64,000 nucleotides of DNA from Nocardioides jiangxiensis (GCF_030580915.1 NZ_JAUQTA010000001.1:806001-870000), one strand, 5' to 3'. Counted from the stretch's first letter, positions 47,569-57,220 are shown. Translations and numbers: made by a program. Notes: generated by a model from the letters alone, not told the origin.

Positions 47569-50031
47569 CTAGAGCTTCTCGACCGGGGCGTAGCGCAGGA
47601 GCAGCCGCTTCACACCGTCGCTGCCGAAGTCGATGGACGCAACGGCCTTCTCGGCGGCCCCCTCGACGCTCACGACGGTGCCGAGGCCGAACGAGTCGTG
47701 CGTGACCCGGTCACCCGGGGCGAGCGACGGGATCGGGCGGGACTGCTTCGCCTTCGCGGCCGCGTCGAGCCGGAGGGCTGCCGACCCGAAGGCCCGGCGG
47801 CCACGGTCCGTGGTCGACGCTCCGAACGAGCTGCCCGAGCCGGTCGCCGAGCCCCACGAGCCCCCGCCGTCGTCGTAGGACGGACGGCGCCAGGAGGTCA
47901 TCGCCGACTCGGTGCGCTTCCAGTCGACCAGGGTCGCCGGGAGCTCGTCGAGGAAGCGGGAGGCCGGGTTGTGCGCCGGCGCGCCCCACGCCGAGCGCTG
48001 CACCGCGCGCGAGATGTGGAGCCGCTCGCGGGCACGGGTCAGGCCGACGTAGGCGAGGCGGCGCTCCTCCTCCAGCTCGGGGAGGTCGCCGAGCGCCCGC
48101 ATGTGCGGGAAGACGCCGTCCTCCATGCCGGTCAGGAAGACGACCGGGAACTCCAGCCCCTTCGCCGTGTGGAGCGTCATCAGCGTGACGACACCCCGCT
48201 CCTCCGCCTCGGGCGACTCGGGGATCTGGTCGGAGTCGGCGACCAGCGCGACGCGCTCGAGGAAGTCGCCGAGGCCGGGCGAGACGATGCCGGCGTCGAC
48301 GTCGGCGGGATCGGCCGACGGCCCGGCCTGCGGGTCGTCGCTGAACTCGCGTGCGACGGCGACGAGCTCGGCGAGGTTCTCCACACGGGTCTCGTCCTGC
48401 GGGTCGTCGGACGCCTCGAGCTCGGCAAGCATGCCCGAGCGGGTCAGCACCGTCTCGAGGATGACGTCGGCGCGCTCGTTGGCCGCGACCATCGACTGCA
48501 GCTCCTGGACCATGTCGGTGAAGCCGCGGATCGCGTTGAGCGAGCGGGTCGCGATGCCGTCGGCCCGCTGCGCGTCGAGCAGGGCCTCCCAGAAGGTGAT
48601 CCGCTCGCGCTCGGCGTACGCCGACACGCAGGCCTCGGCCCGGTCGCCGATGCCCCGCTTGGGCGTGTTGAGCACGCGCCGCAGCGAGATCTCGTCGGCG
48701 GGGTTGGCCAGCATGCGCAGGTAGGCCAGCGCGTCGCGGACCTCCTTGCGCTCGTAGAAGCGGACGCCGCCCACGACCTTGTAGGGCATGCCGTGGCGGA
48801 TGAAGATCTCCTCGAACACACGGCTCTGCGCGTTGGTCCGGTAGAAGACGGCGACGTCGCCCGGCTTGTAGTCGCCGGTGTCGACGAGGCTGTCGATCTC
48901 GCGGGAGACGAAGCGGGCCTCGTCGTGCTCGTCGTCGGCGACGTAGCCGACGACCTTCTCCCCCATGCCCGCGTCGCTCCACAGCCGCTTGGGCTTGCGG
49001 CCCTTGTTGTTGCTGATGACCGCGTTGGCCGCCTCGAGGATGGTCTGGGTCGAGCGGTAGTTCTGCTCGAGCAGGATCGTCGTCGCGTCGGGGAAGTCCT
49101 GCTCGAAGTCGAGGATGTTGCGGATGTTGGCGCCGCGGAAGGCGTAGATCGACTGGTCCGCGTCGCCGACGACCATCAGCTCGGCAGGCTCGATGCGCTC
49201 GCCGCCGCTGGTGCCCTCGTCCATCGGGTCGGCGCAGAGCTGGTGGATCAGCGCGTACTGGGCGTGGTTGGTGTCCTGGTACTCGTCGACGAGCACGTGG
49301 CGGAACCGGCGCCGGTAGACCTCGCGGACGTCGGGGAACGCCTGGAACAGGTGCACCGTCGTCATCAGCAGGTCGTCGAAGTCCAGCGCGTTCGCCTCGC
49401 GCAGGCGCCGCTGGTAGTTCGTGTACGCCGAGGCGTAGGCCCGCTCGAAGTCGTTGCTGGCGTCCTTCGCGGCGTCGTCGGGGTCCTTCAGCTCGTTCTT
49501 CTGGTTGCTCACCCAGGCCAGCACGGCGCGCGGCTGGAACTTCTTCGGGTCCAGCTCGAGGTCGTTGCAGACCAGCTGCATGAGCCGCTTCTGGTCCGAG
49601 GCGTCGTAGATCGAGAAGTTGCTCTTGAACCCGAGACGGTCGGACTCCTTGCGCAGGATCCGGACGCACGCCGAGTGGAAGGTCGACACCCACATGACCC
49701 GCGCGCGCTTGCCGATGAGCTCCTCGACGCGCTCCTTCATCTCGGCGGCAGCCTTGTTGGTGAAGGTGATCGCCAGGATCGACCCCGGGTGCGCCTTGCG
49801 CTCCTGGACCAGCCAGGCGATCCGGCGGGTCAGGACGCGGGTCTTGCCGGACCCCGCTCCCGCGACGACCAGCAGCGGCGGGCCGGCGTGGACGACGGCC
49901 GCACGCTGCGGTTCGTTGAGCCCCTCGAGCAGCGCCTCACGCGAGGGCGCGCGCGTGGGCGCGCCGCCGCCGGCGGCCTCGAGGCCCGGGATCGGAAAGG
50001 CGGTCTGACCGGGGATGGGAAACGCGTTCAT
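47569..50031 (-). CDS. pcrA: UvrD/PcrA-type ATP-dependent DNA helicase
   Basis: An 820-residue SF1 3'-5' helicase for repair and recombination. Walker A AGAGSGKT lies near residues 58-65, with motifs Ia (ITFTNKAA), II (LVDEYQDTN), III (VVGDADQSIYAFRG), IV (EQNYRST), V and VI (VALTMHTAKGLEF, YVGLTRARERL). A C-terminal tail carries a tandem Tudor-like segment. The extreme N-terminus repeats AFPIPG twice before the core. ATG 50031 lies 9 nt after TAGGCT, so the leader is very short. Confidence 0.97.
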   Translation of the reverse strand: MNAFPIPGQTAFPIPGLEAAGGGAPTRAPSREALLEGLNEPQRAAVVHAGPPLLVVAGAGSGKTRVLTRRIAWLVQERKAHPGSILAITFTNKAAAEMKERVEELIGKRARVMWVSTFHSACVRILRKESDRLGFKSNFSIYDASDQKRLMQLVCNDLELDPKKFQPRAVLAWVSNQKNELKDPDDAAKDASNDFERAYASAYTNYQRRLREANALDFDDLLMTTVHLFQAFPDVREVYRRRFRHVLVDEYQDTNHAQYALIHQLCADPMDEGTSGGERIEPAELMVVGDADQSIYAFRGANIRNILDFEQDFPDATTILLEQNYRSTQTILEAANAVISNNKGRKPKRLWSDAGMGEKVVGYVADDEHDEARFVSREIDSLVDTGDYKPGDVAVFYRTNAQSRVFEEIFIRHGMPYKVVGGVRFYERKEVRDALAYLRMLANPADEISLRRVLNTPKRGIGDRAEACVSAYAERERITFWEALLDAQRADGIATRSLNAIRGFTDMVQELQSMVAANERADVILETVLTRSGMLAELEASDDPQDETRVENLAELVAVAREFSDDPQAGPSADPADVDAGIVSPGLGDFLERVALVADSDQIPESPEAEERGVVTLMTLHTAKGLEFPVVFLTGMEDGVFPHMRALGDLPELEEERRLAYVGLTRARERLHISRAVQRSAWGAPAHNPASRFLDELPATLVDWKRTESAMTSWRRPSYDDGGGSWGSATGSGSSFGASTTDRGRRAFGSAALRLDAAAKAKQSRPIPSLAPGDRVTHDSFGLGTVVSVEGAAEKAVASIDFGSDGVKRLLLRYAPVEKL

Positions 50032-50040
50032 GCTGCGCCC

Positions 50041-50046
50041 AGCCTA
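50041..50046 (-). promoter_or_regulatory. -10 element, pcrA
   Basis: TAGGCT on the minus strand, 9 nt before the pcrA ATG. Confidence 0.5.
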
Positions 50047-50116
50047 CGGTCCGGGACCGACAGTCCCGACCTCCACGCCTGCTCGCGCCGGTGGGCGGGA
50101 ATGACGGCCACCGCGA

Positions 50117-50122
50117 TATAGT
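50117..50122 (+). promoter_or_regulatory. -10 element, luciferase-like gene
   Basis: TATAGT, 9 nt before the ATG; the best match to a TATAAT consensus in the window. Confidence 0.6.
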
Positions 50123-50131
50123 TGACGTGTC

Positions 50132-51154
50132 ATGAAGAAGATCGGGTTCCTGTCCTTCGGCCACTGGACGCCGTCGCCGCAGTCGCAGACGCGCTCGGCG
50201 AAGGACTTCCTGCACCAGTCCATCGACCTCGCCCAGGCGGTCGAGGAGCTCGGGGCCGACGGCGCCTACTTCCGGGTGCACCACTTCGCCCGCCAGGCCG
50301 GTACGCCGTTCCCGCTGCTGGCGGCGATCGGCGCACGGACCAGCCGGATCGAGATCGGCACGGGCGTGATCGACATGCGCTACGAGAACCCGCTCTACAG
50401 CGCCGAGGCCGCCGCGGCGACCGACCTGATCGCCGGAGAGCGGCTCCAGCTCGGCATCTCCCGGGGCAGCCCGGAGCAGGTCATCGACGGCTGGCGCTAC
50501 TTCGGCTACGCACCGGCCGAGGGCGAGGACGAGGCGGCGATGGCGCGACGGCACACCGAGGTCTTCCTCGAGATGCTCACGGGCCAGGGCTTCGCCCAGC
50601 CCAACCCCCGCCCGATGTTCGCCAACCCGCCGGGCCTGCTGCCGCTCGAGCCGCAGTCCCCCACGCTGCGCGACCGCATCTGGTGGGGCGCCGGCTCGGA
50701 CGCGACCGCCCGCTGGGCCGCCGAGAAGGGCATGAACCTGATGAGCTCCACGCTCAAGGACGACGAGACCGGCGAGCCGCTGCACGTGCAGCAGCGCAAG
50801 CAGATCGAGACCTTCCGCGAGGCATGGGCGGCCGCCGGCCACACGCGCACCCCGCGGGTCTCGGTGAGCCGGTCCATCTTCCCGATCATCGACGAGCGCG
50901 ACCGTGCCTACTTCGGTCACGACCGCAACTCCCGCGACCAGTTCGGCAACATCGACGAGAAGACGCGCGCCGTCTTCGGCCGCTCGTACGCCGACGTGCC
51001 CGAGCGCCTCGTCGAGGAGCTCGCGAAGGACGAGGCGATCGCGGCCGCCGACACCCTGCTGGTGACGATCCCGAACCAGCTCGGCGTCGACTACAACGCC
51101 CACGTGGTGGAGTCGATCCTCACCCACGTGGCGCCGGAGCTCGGCTGGCGCTGA
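50132..51154 (+). CDS. LLM-class flavin-dependent oxidoreductase
   Basis: A 340-residue TIM-barrel protein of the bacterial luciferase-like family, which uses FMN or F420. Diagnostic stretches include MKKIGFLSFGHWTP at the N-terminus, EELGADGAYFRVHHF, the RIEIGTGVIDMRYENP strand and LQLGISRGSPEQV. The substrate cannot be deduced. The gene stands next to pcrA and divergent from it; the position recalls Rv0953c in the mycobacterial block. Confidence 0.88.
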   Translation: MKKIGFLSFGHWTPSPQSQTRSAKDFLHQSIDLAQAVEELGADGAYFRVHHFARQAGTPFPLLAAIGARTSRIEIGTGVIDMRYENPLYSAEAAAATDLIAGERLQLGISRGSPEQVIDGWRYFGYAPAEGEDEAAMARRHTEVFLEMLTGQGFAQPNPRPMFANPPGLLPLEPQSPTLRDRIWWGAGSDATARWAAEKGMNLMSSTLKDDETGEPLHVQQRKQIETFREAWAAAGHTRTPRVSVSRSIFPIIDERDRAYFGHDRNSRDQFGNIDEKTRAVFGRSYADVPERLVEELAKDEAIAAADTLLVTIPNQLGVDYNAHVVESILTHVAPELGWR

Positions 51155-51168
51155 CACCCGGCAACACA

Positions 51169-51203
51169 CGAGGGCCCCGCATCCGACCGATGCGGGGCCC
51201 TCG
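51169..51203. terminator. Bidirectional terminator
   Basis: A perfect 15-bp stem (51169-51183 with 51189-51203) between the convergent luciferase-like and small membrane genes. Confidence 0.8.
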
Positions 51204-51228
51204 TCGTACCGGTGAAGGGGTGCGTGCC

Positions 51229-51573
51229 TCAGCGCCAGAGCACGGCGACGCAGACGTTGGCCACGACCAGGCCGGTGACCAGCCAGTAGAGGCCGTCGCT
51301 CAGGCCCTTGCGGCGGCGCGCCTCGAGAAGGCCGACCACCACCAGGGCGACGACCAGCTTCACGGCGAGCTTGGCGTTGGAGACGTCGGCATCGTCATCG
51401 GCCGAGACGAGGCCGGCGAGCGCGAGGCCGGCCACGAAGACGATCCGGGCGCCCCAGATCGTCGAGGTGTGGATCGCCTTCTGCGCCGCCTTGGCCTGGC
51501 CGAGGAGGCCGCCGAGCAGGGCCGCGAAGGCGACGAGGTGAACGACCAGGATGAGGTGACGCACGAAGTCCAT
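51229..51573 (-). CDS. Small four-helix membrane protein
   Basis: A 114-residue hydrophobic protein with about four helices and acidic loops (SADDDADVSN). The ATG lies 6 nt after TAGGAT, a leaderless start. I do not recognise a specific family; its small integral-membrane pattern resembles uncharacterised actinobacterial proteins. Confidence 0.7.
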   Translation of the reverse strand: MDFVRHLILVVHLVAFAALLGGLLGQAKAAQKAIHTSTIWGARIVFVAGLALAGLVSADDDADVSNAKLAVKLVVALVVVGLLEARRRKGLSDGLYWLVTGLVVANVCVAVLWR

Positions 51574-51579
51574 GGTCGG

Positions 51580-51585
51580 ATCCTA
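51580..51585 (-). promoter_or_regulatory. -10 element, leaderless promoter
   Basis: TAGGAT on the minus strand, 6 nt before the ATG. Confidence 0.5.
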
Positions 51586-51614
51586 CGGCGCCAGAACCGC
51601 GCCGCGGCACCGGG

Positions 51615-53045
51615 CTAGACGACCCTGACCCGGCCGGCCTGTGGTGCGCTCACGCCGTCCGCGACGGCCTCCCACGACGCCGCGAGCACGTCGACCGCGG
51701 CACGCAGCTCGTCCGCGGGCCTGGTCCACGGCAGCCGGATGAAGCGCTCCAGCCCACCCTCGACGGCAAACGCGGAACCGGGAGCGATCGAGGCGCCCTG
51801 TCGCTCCGCCTCACCCGCGAGCACCGTCGCGACGGGCGCCGGAAGCTCCACCCACAGGCAGAGCCCACCCGCCGGAACCCGGAAGCGCCACTCCGGCAGC
51901 CGGCCGCGCAGCGCCTCGACCAGCGCGTCGCGCTGCGTGCGGAGGCGGTCGCGCTGCACCGACGCGATCGGCTCGGGGTCGGCCAGCACGCGCGCGAGGA
52001 CCAGCTGCTCGACGAGCGGTGCACCCAGGTCGAGGCCGAGCCGAGCCGACGTGAGCTGCTCGATCCGCTCCCGCGGCGCGCGGATCCAGCCCAGCCGGAG
52101 GCCGCCCCAGAACTGCTTGCTCGCCGAGCCCACCGCGATCGCATCGGGCAGGAAGGACGCGAACGGAGGCGGCATCTCCACCGCGTCGAGCGCGAGGGCC
52201 TGGTGGGCCTCGTCGACGATCGCGACGACCCGGTTGCGGCGCAACGCGGCGGCGTACTCCTCGCGCTCGTCGGCGGCCATCACGTGGCCGGTCGGGTTCT
52301 GGAAGTCGGCCAGGACGAACGCCGCTCGCGGCGCCGCCTGCCGGACGGTCGCCACCATGCCGGGCACGTCGAAGCCCGCGGCATCGACCGGCGACGTGAC
52401 GAGCCGAGCACCACGGCTGGTGAGCGCACTCGTCGCGTTGGGGTACACCGGGCTGTCGACGAGCAGACGGTCTCCGGGCGAGGTGAGCGCCTGCGCGGCG
52501 ATCGCGGTCGCGGAGAGCGCACCGGCCGTGACGAGCACCTGGTCCGGCTCCGTGGGCAGTCCGCGCGCGGCGTACGTCGCGGCGACCTGCTCCTGCAGGG
52601 CGGGGAGCCCAGCCGGGAAGTAGCCGTGCCCGCCGAGGTACGCCGGCAGCTCCGCCACCGCCGCCTCGTAGTGCGCCGCGAGCCCGGTCGGAGCACCACC
52701 CGCCGCACAGTTGAGGTCGATCAGCTCGGTGGTGCCGGGCAGCGGCGCGAGTCCGCGGTCCAGCGTGGCCCGCCGGCCGCCGGGCAGCCGGGTGAAGGTG
52801 CCGGAGCCGGTCCTGGCCTCGGCGAAGCCCCGCTCCCGCAGGTCGGCATACGCGCGGGTCACGGTCGTCCGGCTGACGTCGAGGGCGACGGTGAGGTCGC
52901 GCTCGCTGGGCAGGCGCGCCCCGAGCGGGATCCGGCCCTCGCCGATGAGCAGGCGCAGGGCGTCGGAGAGGCCCGCGTAGGCGGGGCTGCGGTCGAAGCC
53001 GTCGACCAGCGTGGCTATGCGACCCGCCGTCATCACTGCGCTCAT
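51615..53045 (-). CDS. MocR-type regulator (GntR HTH + aminotransferase domain)
   Basis: A 476-residue two-domain regulator. A GntR winged helix (residues about 12-80, with LPSERDLTVALDVSRTTV) is linked to a fold-type I aminotransferase-like domain whose PLP lysine is in VGSASKQFWGGLRLG near residue 300. MocR proteins bind PLP or an aminated ligand and control an adjacent gene. The start is ATG 53045: TTGTAG-N17-GATAGT-N7-ATG is a good leaderless promoter. It is divergent from the YczE-like gene, the typical regulatory target. Confidence 0.9.
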   Translation of the reverse strand: MSAVMTAGRIATLVDGFDRSPAYAGLSDALRLLIGEGRIPLGARLPSERDLTVALDVSRTTVTRAYADLRERGFAEARTGSGTFTRLPGGRRATLDRGLAPLPGTTELIDLNCAAGGAPTGLAAHYEAAVAELPAYLGGHGYFPAGLPALQEQVAATYAARGLPTEPDQVLVTAGALSATAIAAQALTSPGDRLLVDSPVYPNATSALTSRGARLVTSPVDAAGFDVPGMVATVRQAAPRAAFVLADFQNPTGHVMAADEREEYAAALRRNRVVAIVDEAHQALALDAVEMPPPFASFLPDAIAVGSASKQFWGGLRLGWIRAPRERIEQLTSARLGLDLGAPLVEQLVLARVLADPEPIASVQRDRLRTQRDALVEALRGRLPEWRFRVPAGGLCLWVELPAPVATVLAGEAERQGASIAPGSAFAVEGGLERFIRLPWTRPADELRAAVDVLAASWEAVADGVSAPQAGRVRVV

Positions 53046-53052
53046 GCAGTCC

Positions 53053-53091
53053 ACTATCCCCAGATTGGCTATTTTCTACAAGGCCGATTGG
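53053..53091. promoter_or_regulatory. Divergent mocR / yczE promoter region
   Basis: On the minus strand GATAGT (53053-53058) is the mocR -10 and TTGTAG its -35. Two direct GATTGG copies (53063-53068 and 53086-53091, 23 nt apart, about two helical turns) lie between the divergent genes and are candidate MocR half-sites. Confidence 0.5.
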
Positions 53092-53106
53092 TCGGATGGT
53101 GGAGTC

Positions 53107-53808
53107 ATGACCGCGATCGTCCCCTCCGTGGCTCCCGCGCCCACCACCGCGCCGGGCCGGCAGCTCGCCTCCCTCACCCCGGGCGAGCAGCTCCGCGCGG
53201 GCCGGCTCCCGCGCCGGCTGCTCCAGCTCGCTGTCGGCCTCTGGCTGTACGGCGCCTCCATGGCGATGGTGATCCGCGGCGCGCTCGGCCTCGACCCGTG
53301 GGACGTCTTCCACGCGGGCGTCATGACCCACGTCGGGCTCACGTTCGGCGAGGTCGTGATCGTCGTGGGCTTCCTGGTGCTCCTGCTCTGGATCCCGCTG
53401 CGCCAGATGCCCGGCCTCGGCACGCTCGCCAACGTGGTCCTGATCGGCGTGGCGACCGACGCCACGCTCGCGGTGATCAGCGCTCCCGGCGGCCTGCTCG
53501 CCCGTGGTGCGCTCCTCGTCGGCGGCGTCGTCCTCAACGGACTGGCCGGCGCGCTCTACATCGGCGCCCAGCTCGGCCCCGGACCGCGTGACGGGCTGAT
53601 GACCGGCATGGCCCGGCGTACCGGTCGCTCGATCCGGCTGGTGCGCACCTCGCTGGAGGTGACGGTGCTCGTCGTCGGCTTCCTGCTCGGCGGGCAGGTC
53701 GGCCTCGGCACGGTCCTGTACGCCGTCGGCATCGGGCCGCTGGTCCAGCTGTTCCTGCCGTGGACGATCGTCGAGCTCGCGCCGCGCAGCGCGTCCCGGC
53801 CCGCCTGA
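53107..53808 (+). CDS. YczE/YitT-like membrane protein
   Basis: A 233-residue integral membrane protein with about five hydrophobic helices from residue 38 on, including GLWLYGASMAMVIRGALGLDPWDVF and LGTVLYAVGIGPLVQLFLP, the YczE pattern. YczE-type genes are common partners of divergent MocR regulators. The transported substance, if any, is unknown. The ATG has GGTGGAG just upstream; the N-terminal 37 residues are polar. Confidence 0.82.
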   Translation: MTAIVPSVAPAPTTAPGRQLASLTPGEQLRAGRLPRRLLQLAVGLWLYGASMAMVIRGALGLDPWDVFHAGVMTHVGLTFGEVVIVVGFLVLLLWIPLRQMPGLGTLANVVLIGVATDATLAVISAPGGLLARGALLVGGVVLNGLAGALYIGAQLGPGPRDGLMTGMARRTGRSIRLVRTSLEVTVLVVGFLLGGQVGLGTVLYAVGIGPLVQLFLPWTIVELAPRSASRPA

Positions 53809-53859
53809 ACGCCCGACCCCGGGCCCACGACCCAGCGCCCCGCCCACGAGCGGAGCGGG

Positions 53860-54498
53860 TCAGAGCAGGCGGCGGTCGGAGGCCCAGCGGGTCAGCTCGT
53901 GCCGACTCGAGAGCTGGAGCTTCCGGAGAACCGCCGACATGTGCGTCTCGACGGTCTTGACCGAGATGAAGAGCTCACCGGCGACCTCCTTGTAGGAGTA
54001 GCCGCGCGCGATCAGGCGCATCACCTCGCGCTCACGCTCGGTCAGCCGGTCGAGATCCTCGTCGACGGCCGCGACCTCGATCGTCCCGGCGAAGGCGTCG
54101 AGCACGAAGCCGGCCAGGCGCGGCGAGAAGACCGCATCGCCTCCGGCCACCCGGACGATGGCGTCGGCCAGCTCCGGACCGGTGATCGTCTTGGTGACGT
54201 AGCCGCGCGCGCCCGCCCGGATGGTGCCGATGACGTCCTCCGCTGCGTCGCTCACCGACAGGGCGAGGAAGCGGGTGGACGAAGGGCCGGTCCGGCGCAT
54301 CACCTCCGCGCCGCCCCCGCCGGGCAGGTGGACGTCGAGGAGCACCACCTCCGGCTGGTGCGCGGCCACCGCGGCCACCGCCGTGTCGACGTCCTCGGCC
54401 TCCGCGACCACCTCGACGAGCGGCGAGGCCGAGAGCTCCGCGCGCACACCGGCGCGGAACATGGCGTGGTCGTCGACGATCAGCACGCGGGTGCTCAT
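53860..54498 (-). CDS. NarL/LuxR-family response regulator
   Basis: A 212-residue regulator: a receiver domain with acidic pocket D9/D10 and phospho-acceptor D55 (VVLLDVHLPG) and a C-terminal LuxR helix-turn-helix with LTEREREVMRLIARGYSYKE and the recognition helix VKTVETHMSAVLRKLQ. The ATG overlaps the kinase stop by 4 nt. It is the partner of the PspC histidine kinase. Confidence 0.95.
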   Translation of the reverse strand: MSTRVLIVDDHAMFRAGVRAELSASPLVEVVAEAEDVDTAVAAVAAHQPEVVLLDVHLPGGGGAEVMRRTGPSSTRFLALSVSDAAEDVIGTIRAGARGYVTKTITGPELADAIVRVAGGDAVFSPRLAGFVLDAFAGTIEVAAVDEDLDRLTEREREVMRLIARGYSYKEVAGELFISVKTVETHMSAVLRKLQLSSRHELTRWASDRRLL

Positions 54499-55775
54499 GA
54501 CTTGTCCTCCAACGGCATGGTCAGCACCACCTCGGTGCCCTCCCCCGGACGCGAGCTGATGCGGGCGGTACCGCCGTGTCGCTCCATCCGGTCCTGGATC
54601 GATCCTCGTACGCCGTGGCGGTCCGGCGCCACCGCGTCGAGGTCGAAGCCGCGGCCACGGTCCTTGACGAAGACCTCGAGCCGCGTCGCGGAGGCCTCGG
54701 CGTAGACGTCGACGCGGGGTGCCCCGGAGTGACGGGCCGCGTTGACGACCGCCTCCCGGGTGGCCAGCAGGACCGGCTGCGTGCAGTCGTCGAGGACGAG
54801 GTCACCGACGGTGACGACCTCGACGGTCACGTTGTGGTCGGCCTCCACGTCGGCGGCGAGCGTCGCCAGTGCGGCCGACAGCGAGCCCGAGGGCCCGGCG
54901 TCCTCGAAGAGCCACGACCGCAGGTCGCGCTCCTGGGCACGGGCCAGACGCGCGACCTGGGCGGGGTCCGCGGAGTTCTTCTGGATCAGCGCGAGCGTCT
55001 GCAGCACCGAGTCGTGCAGGTGGGCGGCCACGTCGGCACGCTCCTGCGACCGCACCCGCTGGGCCCGCTCCTCGCCGAGGTCGTGGAGCAGCCGCAGCAG
55101 CCACGGGCCGGCGACCAGGACCACCCCGGCCAGGCCGAGGGCCGTCGCGACGAGCACATCGACGGCCAGCGAGATCCGCCCCGACCGGAGCGCGAAGAGC
55201 ACGAGCGCCGTGACCAGCATCAGGACGCCGATGACCAGCCGTGACCACGCCGCCCAGCCGCCGTCGCCGACGAGGGCACGCACCGGGTCGATCCGGCCGG
55301 TGCTGTCCCGCCAGCGCTCCCTGCTCGACTCGTCCGCCTGGCGCCAGATCAGCGCCACACCGCCCAGGCCCAGCACGAGTACCCAGAGCACGAGCCCCGT
55401 GCCGAACACCAGCTGGGCGATGAAGAGCGCACCGACCGCCAAGGCGGCGAGGGCCACGGCCGGGCCGATGTCGGCGAGACCGCGCCGCGTCGTACGCCGG
55501 CCGGCGCGCTCCGCAGCGGCCAGCCCGGGCGCGGGCTCCTCGGCGGCGAGGGTGGGCAGCCACAGCCAGAGCGCGGCGTACGCGAGGACGCCCGCACCGT
55601 TGGCGGCCGTGAGTGCGACGAAGGCGACCCGGACCCAGGCCACCGGCCACCCGAGGTGCGTGGCGAGCCCTGCCGCGACGCCGCCGAGGTAGCCCGCCTC
55701 GGGCTCGCGGAACGCCCGCCGCGGCTGGTACGCCGGAGCGGGACCGGTGGGCGGTGCGGGGGCTGCGGAACTCAT
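54495..55775 (-). CDS. PspC-domain histidine kinase
   Basis: A 426-residue sensor kinase. An N-terminal PspC domain (REPEAGYLGGVAAGLATHLG and YAALWLWLP) is followed by membrane helices (about residues 105-230), the HisKA_3-like dimerisation motif with phospho-His in AAHLHDSVLQTLAL, and a HATPase domain (AVVNAARHSGAP, DRGRGFDL). It should sense membrane or envelope stress and phosphorylate the NarL-type regulator. It is divergent from a PspC/LiaF-like gene, probably a target. Confidence 0.93.
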   Translation of the reverse strand: MSSAAPAPPTGPAPAYQPRRAFREPEAGYLGGVAAGLATHLGWPVAWVRVAFVALTAANGAGVLAYAALWLWLPTLAAEEPAPGLAAAERAGRRTTRRGLADIGPAVALAALAVGALFIAQLVFGTGLVLWVLVLGLGGVALIWRQADESSRERWRDSTGRIDPVRALVGDGGWAAWSRLVIGVLMLVTALVLFALRSGRISLAVDVLVATALGLAGVVLVAGPWLLRLLHDLGEERAQRVRSQERADVAAHLHDSVLQTLALIQKNSADPAQVARLARAQERDLRSWLFEDAGPSGSLSAALATLAADVEADHNVTVEVVTVGDLVLDDCTQPVLLATREAVVNAARHSGAPRVDVYAEASATRLEVFVKDRGRGFDLDAVAPDRHGVRGSIQDRMERHGGTARISSRPGEGTEVVLTMPLEDKS

Positions 55776-55918
55776 GGTGTGGCCATCGTGGCACGTGGCT
55801 GCGGCGCGCGGGATCGGGATCGCCCCCGACCCGACCCCGAGACGCAGGAAGCCACCCCGACGCAGGTTCAGGGTCGTCCCCGATGGCCCGGCGCGCCGGG
55901 AGGCGGAAGGCTGGGGCC

Positions 55919-57220
55919 ATGGACGAGAACATCACTCCCCCGGCGGGCGACACCCCGCCGCCCCCTCCGCCGGGCGGCCACGAGCACGCCGGCGACCAGC
56001 CCGGAGACGGCCCGACCGGCCCGCGCGTCTCCGGCGCCGACATCCGCGACGTGACCCGCCTGCTGCGCAGCACCAGCGACCGCCACGTCGCCGGCGTCGC
56101 CGGCGGACTGGCACGCCACCTCGACATCGACCCGATCCTCGTGCGCGTCGGCTTCGTCGTCCTCACCATCTTCGGCGGCGCGGGCCTCTTCCTCTACGGC
56201 GCGCTGTGGATCCTTCTTCCCGACGACAGCGCCGGTGACCGGGCGATGGTCGACCTCGACCCGCGCAACCGCTCGCTGGCCGTGCTGGTCGTGGGCGCGC
56301 TGGCGGCCGTCGGCTTCCTCGGGAACGTGCTCGGCTTCGGTGGCGACCACGACGGCGTCTTCTTCCCCGCCATCCCGCTCCTGGTGGTCGCCGGCATCGC
56401 GTTCGTCGTGATCCGCAAGCGGGAGTGGCGCCGCCAGATGCGCATGACCGGATCCGGCACGGACCCGGCGTGGACCTACGCCGCCGCGCCCGAGGCGCCG
56501 ACGACGCTGCACGAGGACGCACGCCGCAACCCCGAGAAGTACCGCGACATGCGCGCCTGGACGATGCAGGGCGACTGGCAGTCCGGCTACCGCTGGGTGC
56601 GCGACCCGCGCAAGAAGGGCCCGCTCCTCTTCTGGATCGCGCTTCCGCTGATCGCCGTGGCCCTGGGCATCCTCGGCGTCGTCGACCTCGGCGGCACGGA
56701 CGTCATCCCGGCGGCGTACCCCGCACTCGCCCTGGCCATCGTGGCCGCCCTGCTGCTCCTCGGCTCGTTCTGGGGCCGCGCGGGTGGCCTGATCTTCCTC
56801 GGCCTGCTGCTGATCCCGGTGACGCTGGTGAGCACCGTCGCCCACACGTGGGATGGCCGGGACATCACCTATGCACCGACGAGCCTCACCGCCCTCAGCG
56901 ACCACGGTTACAGCTACCACGAGGACACCGGCCGCCTGGTGCTCGACCTGACCCGGGTCGCGGACCCGGCATCGCTCGAGGGCCACGTGGTCGAGGCGGA
57001 CCTGGCCGTCGGCGAGATCGAGGTGATCGTCCCGGACGACATCAACGTCCGGGCCACCGCCAAGGTCAACGGTCCCGGCGGGTTCCAGGTCTTCGGCCAG
57101 GACGGCGGTGGCATCCAGACCTCCAACACCGCTGGCATCGGCGTCGACACGGACGACGCGCACACGCTGCGCATCCGTGCCGAGGTCAACGTCGGCCACA
57201 TCATCGTGAGGAGCAACTGA
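55919..57220 (+). CDS. PspC-domain protein with LiaF-like C-terminal domain
   Basis: A 433-residue membrane protein. A Pro-rich cytoplasmic start is followed by a PspC domain (TRLLRSTSDRHVAGVAGGLA and LFLYGALWILLP) near residues 40-100, several helices, and a C-terminal toast-rack-like beta domain ending with EADLAVGEIEVIVPDDINV, as in LiaF and related envelope-stress regulators. ATG 55919 follows GGAAGG. It is divergent from the PspC kinase and overlaps the next gene by one base. Confidence 0.88.
   Translation: MDENITPPAGDTPPPPPPGGHEHAGDQPGDGPTGPRVSGADIRDVTRLLRSTSDRHVAGVAGGLARHLDIDPILVRVGFVVLTIFGGAGLFLYGALWILLPDDSAGDRAMVDLDPRNRSLAVLVVGALAAVGFLGNVLGFGGDHDGVFFPAIPLLVVAGIAFVVIRKREWRRQMRMTGSGTDPAWTYAAAPEAPTTLHEDARRNPEKYRDMRAWTMQGDWQSGYRWVRDPRKKGPLLFWIALPLIAVALGILGVVDLGGTDVIPAAYPALALAIVAALLLLGSFWGRAGGLIFLGLLLIPVTLVSTVAHTWDGRDITYAPTSLTALSDHGYSYHEDTGRLVLDLTRVADPASLEGHVVEADLAVGEIEVIVPDDINVRATAKVNGPGGFQVFGQDGGGIQTSNTAGIGVDTDDAHTLRIRAEVNVGHIIVRSN

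Noticed and set aside
47698..50121. An 807-codon plus-strand open frame
   Set aside because: It is antisense to pcrA, which carries all helicase motifs.
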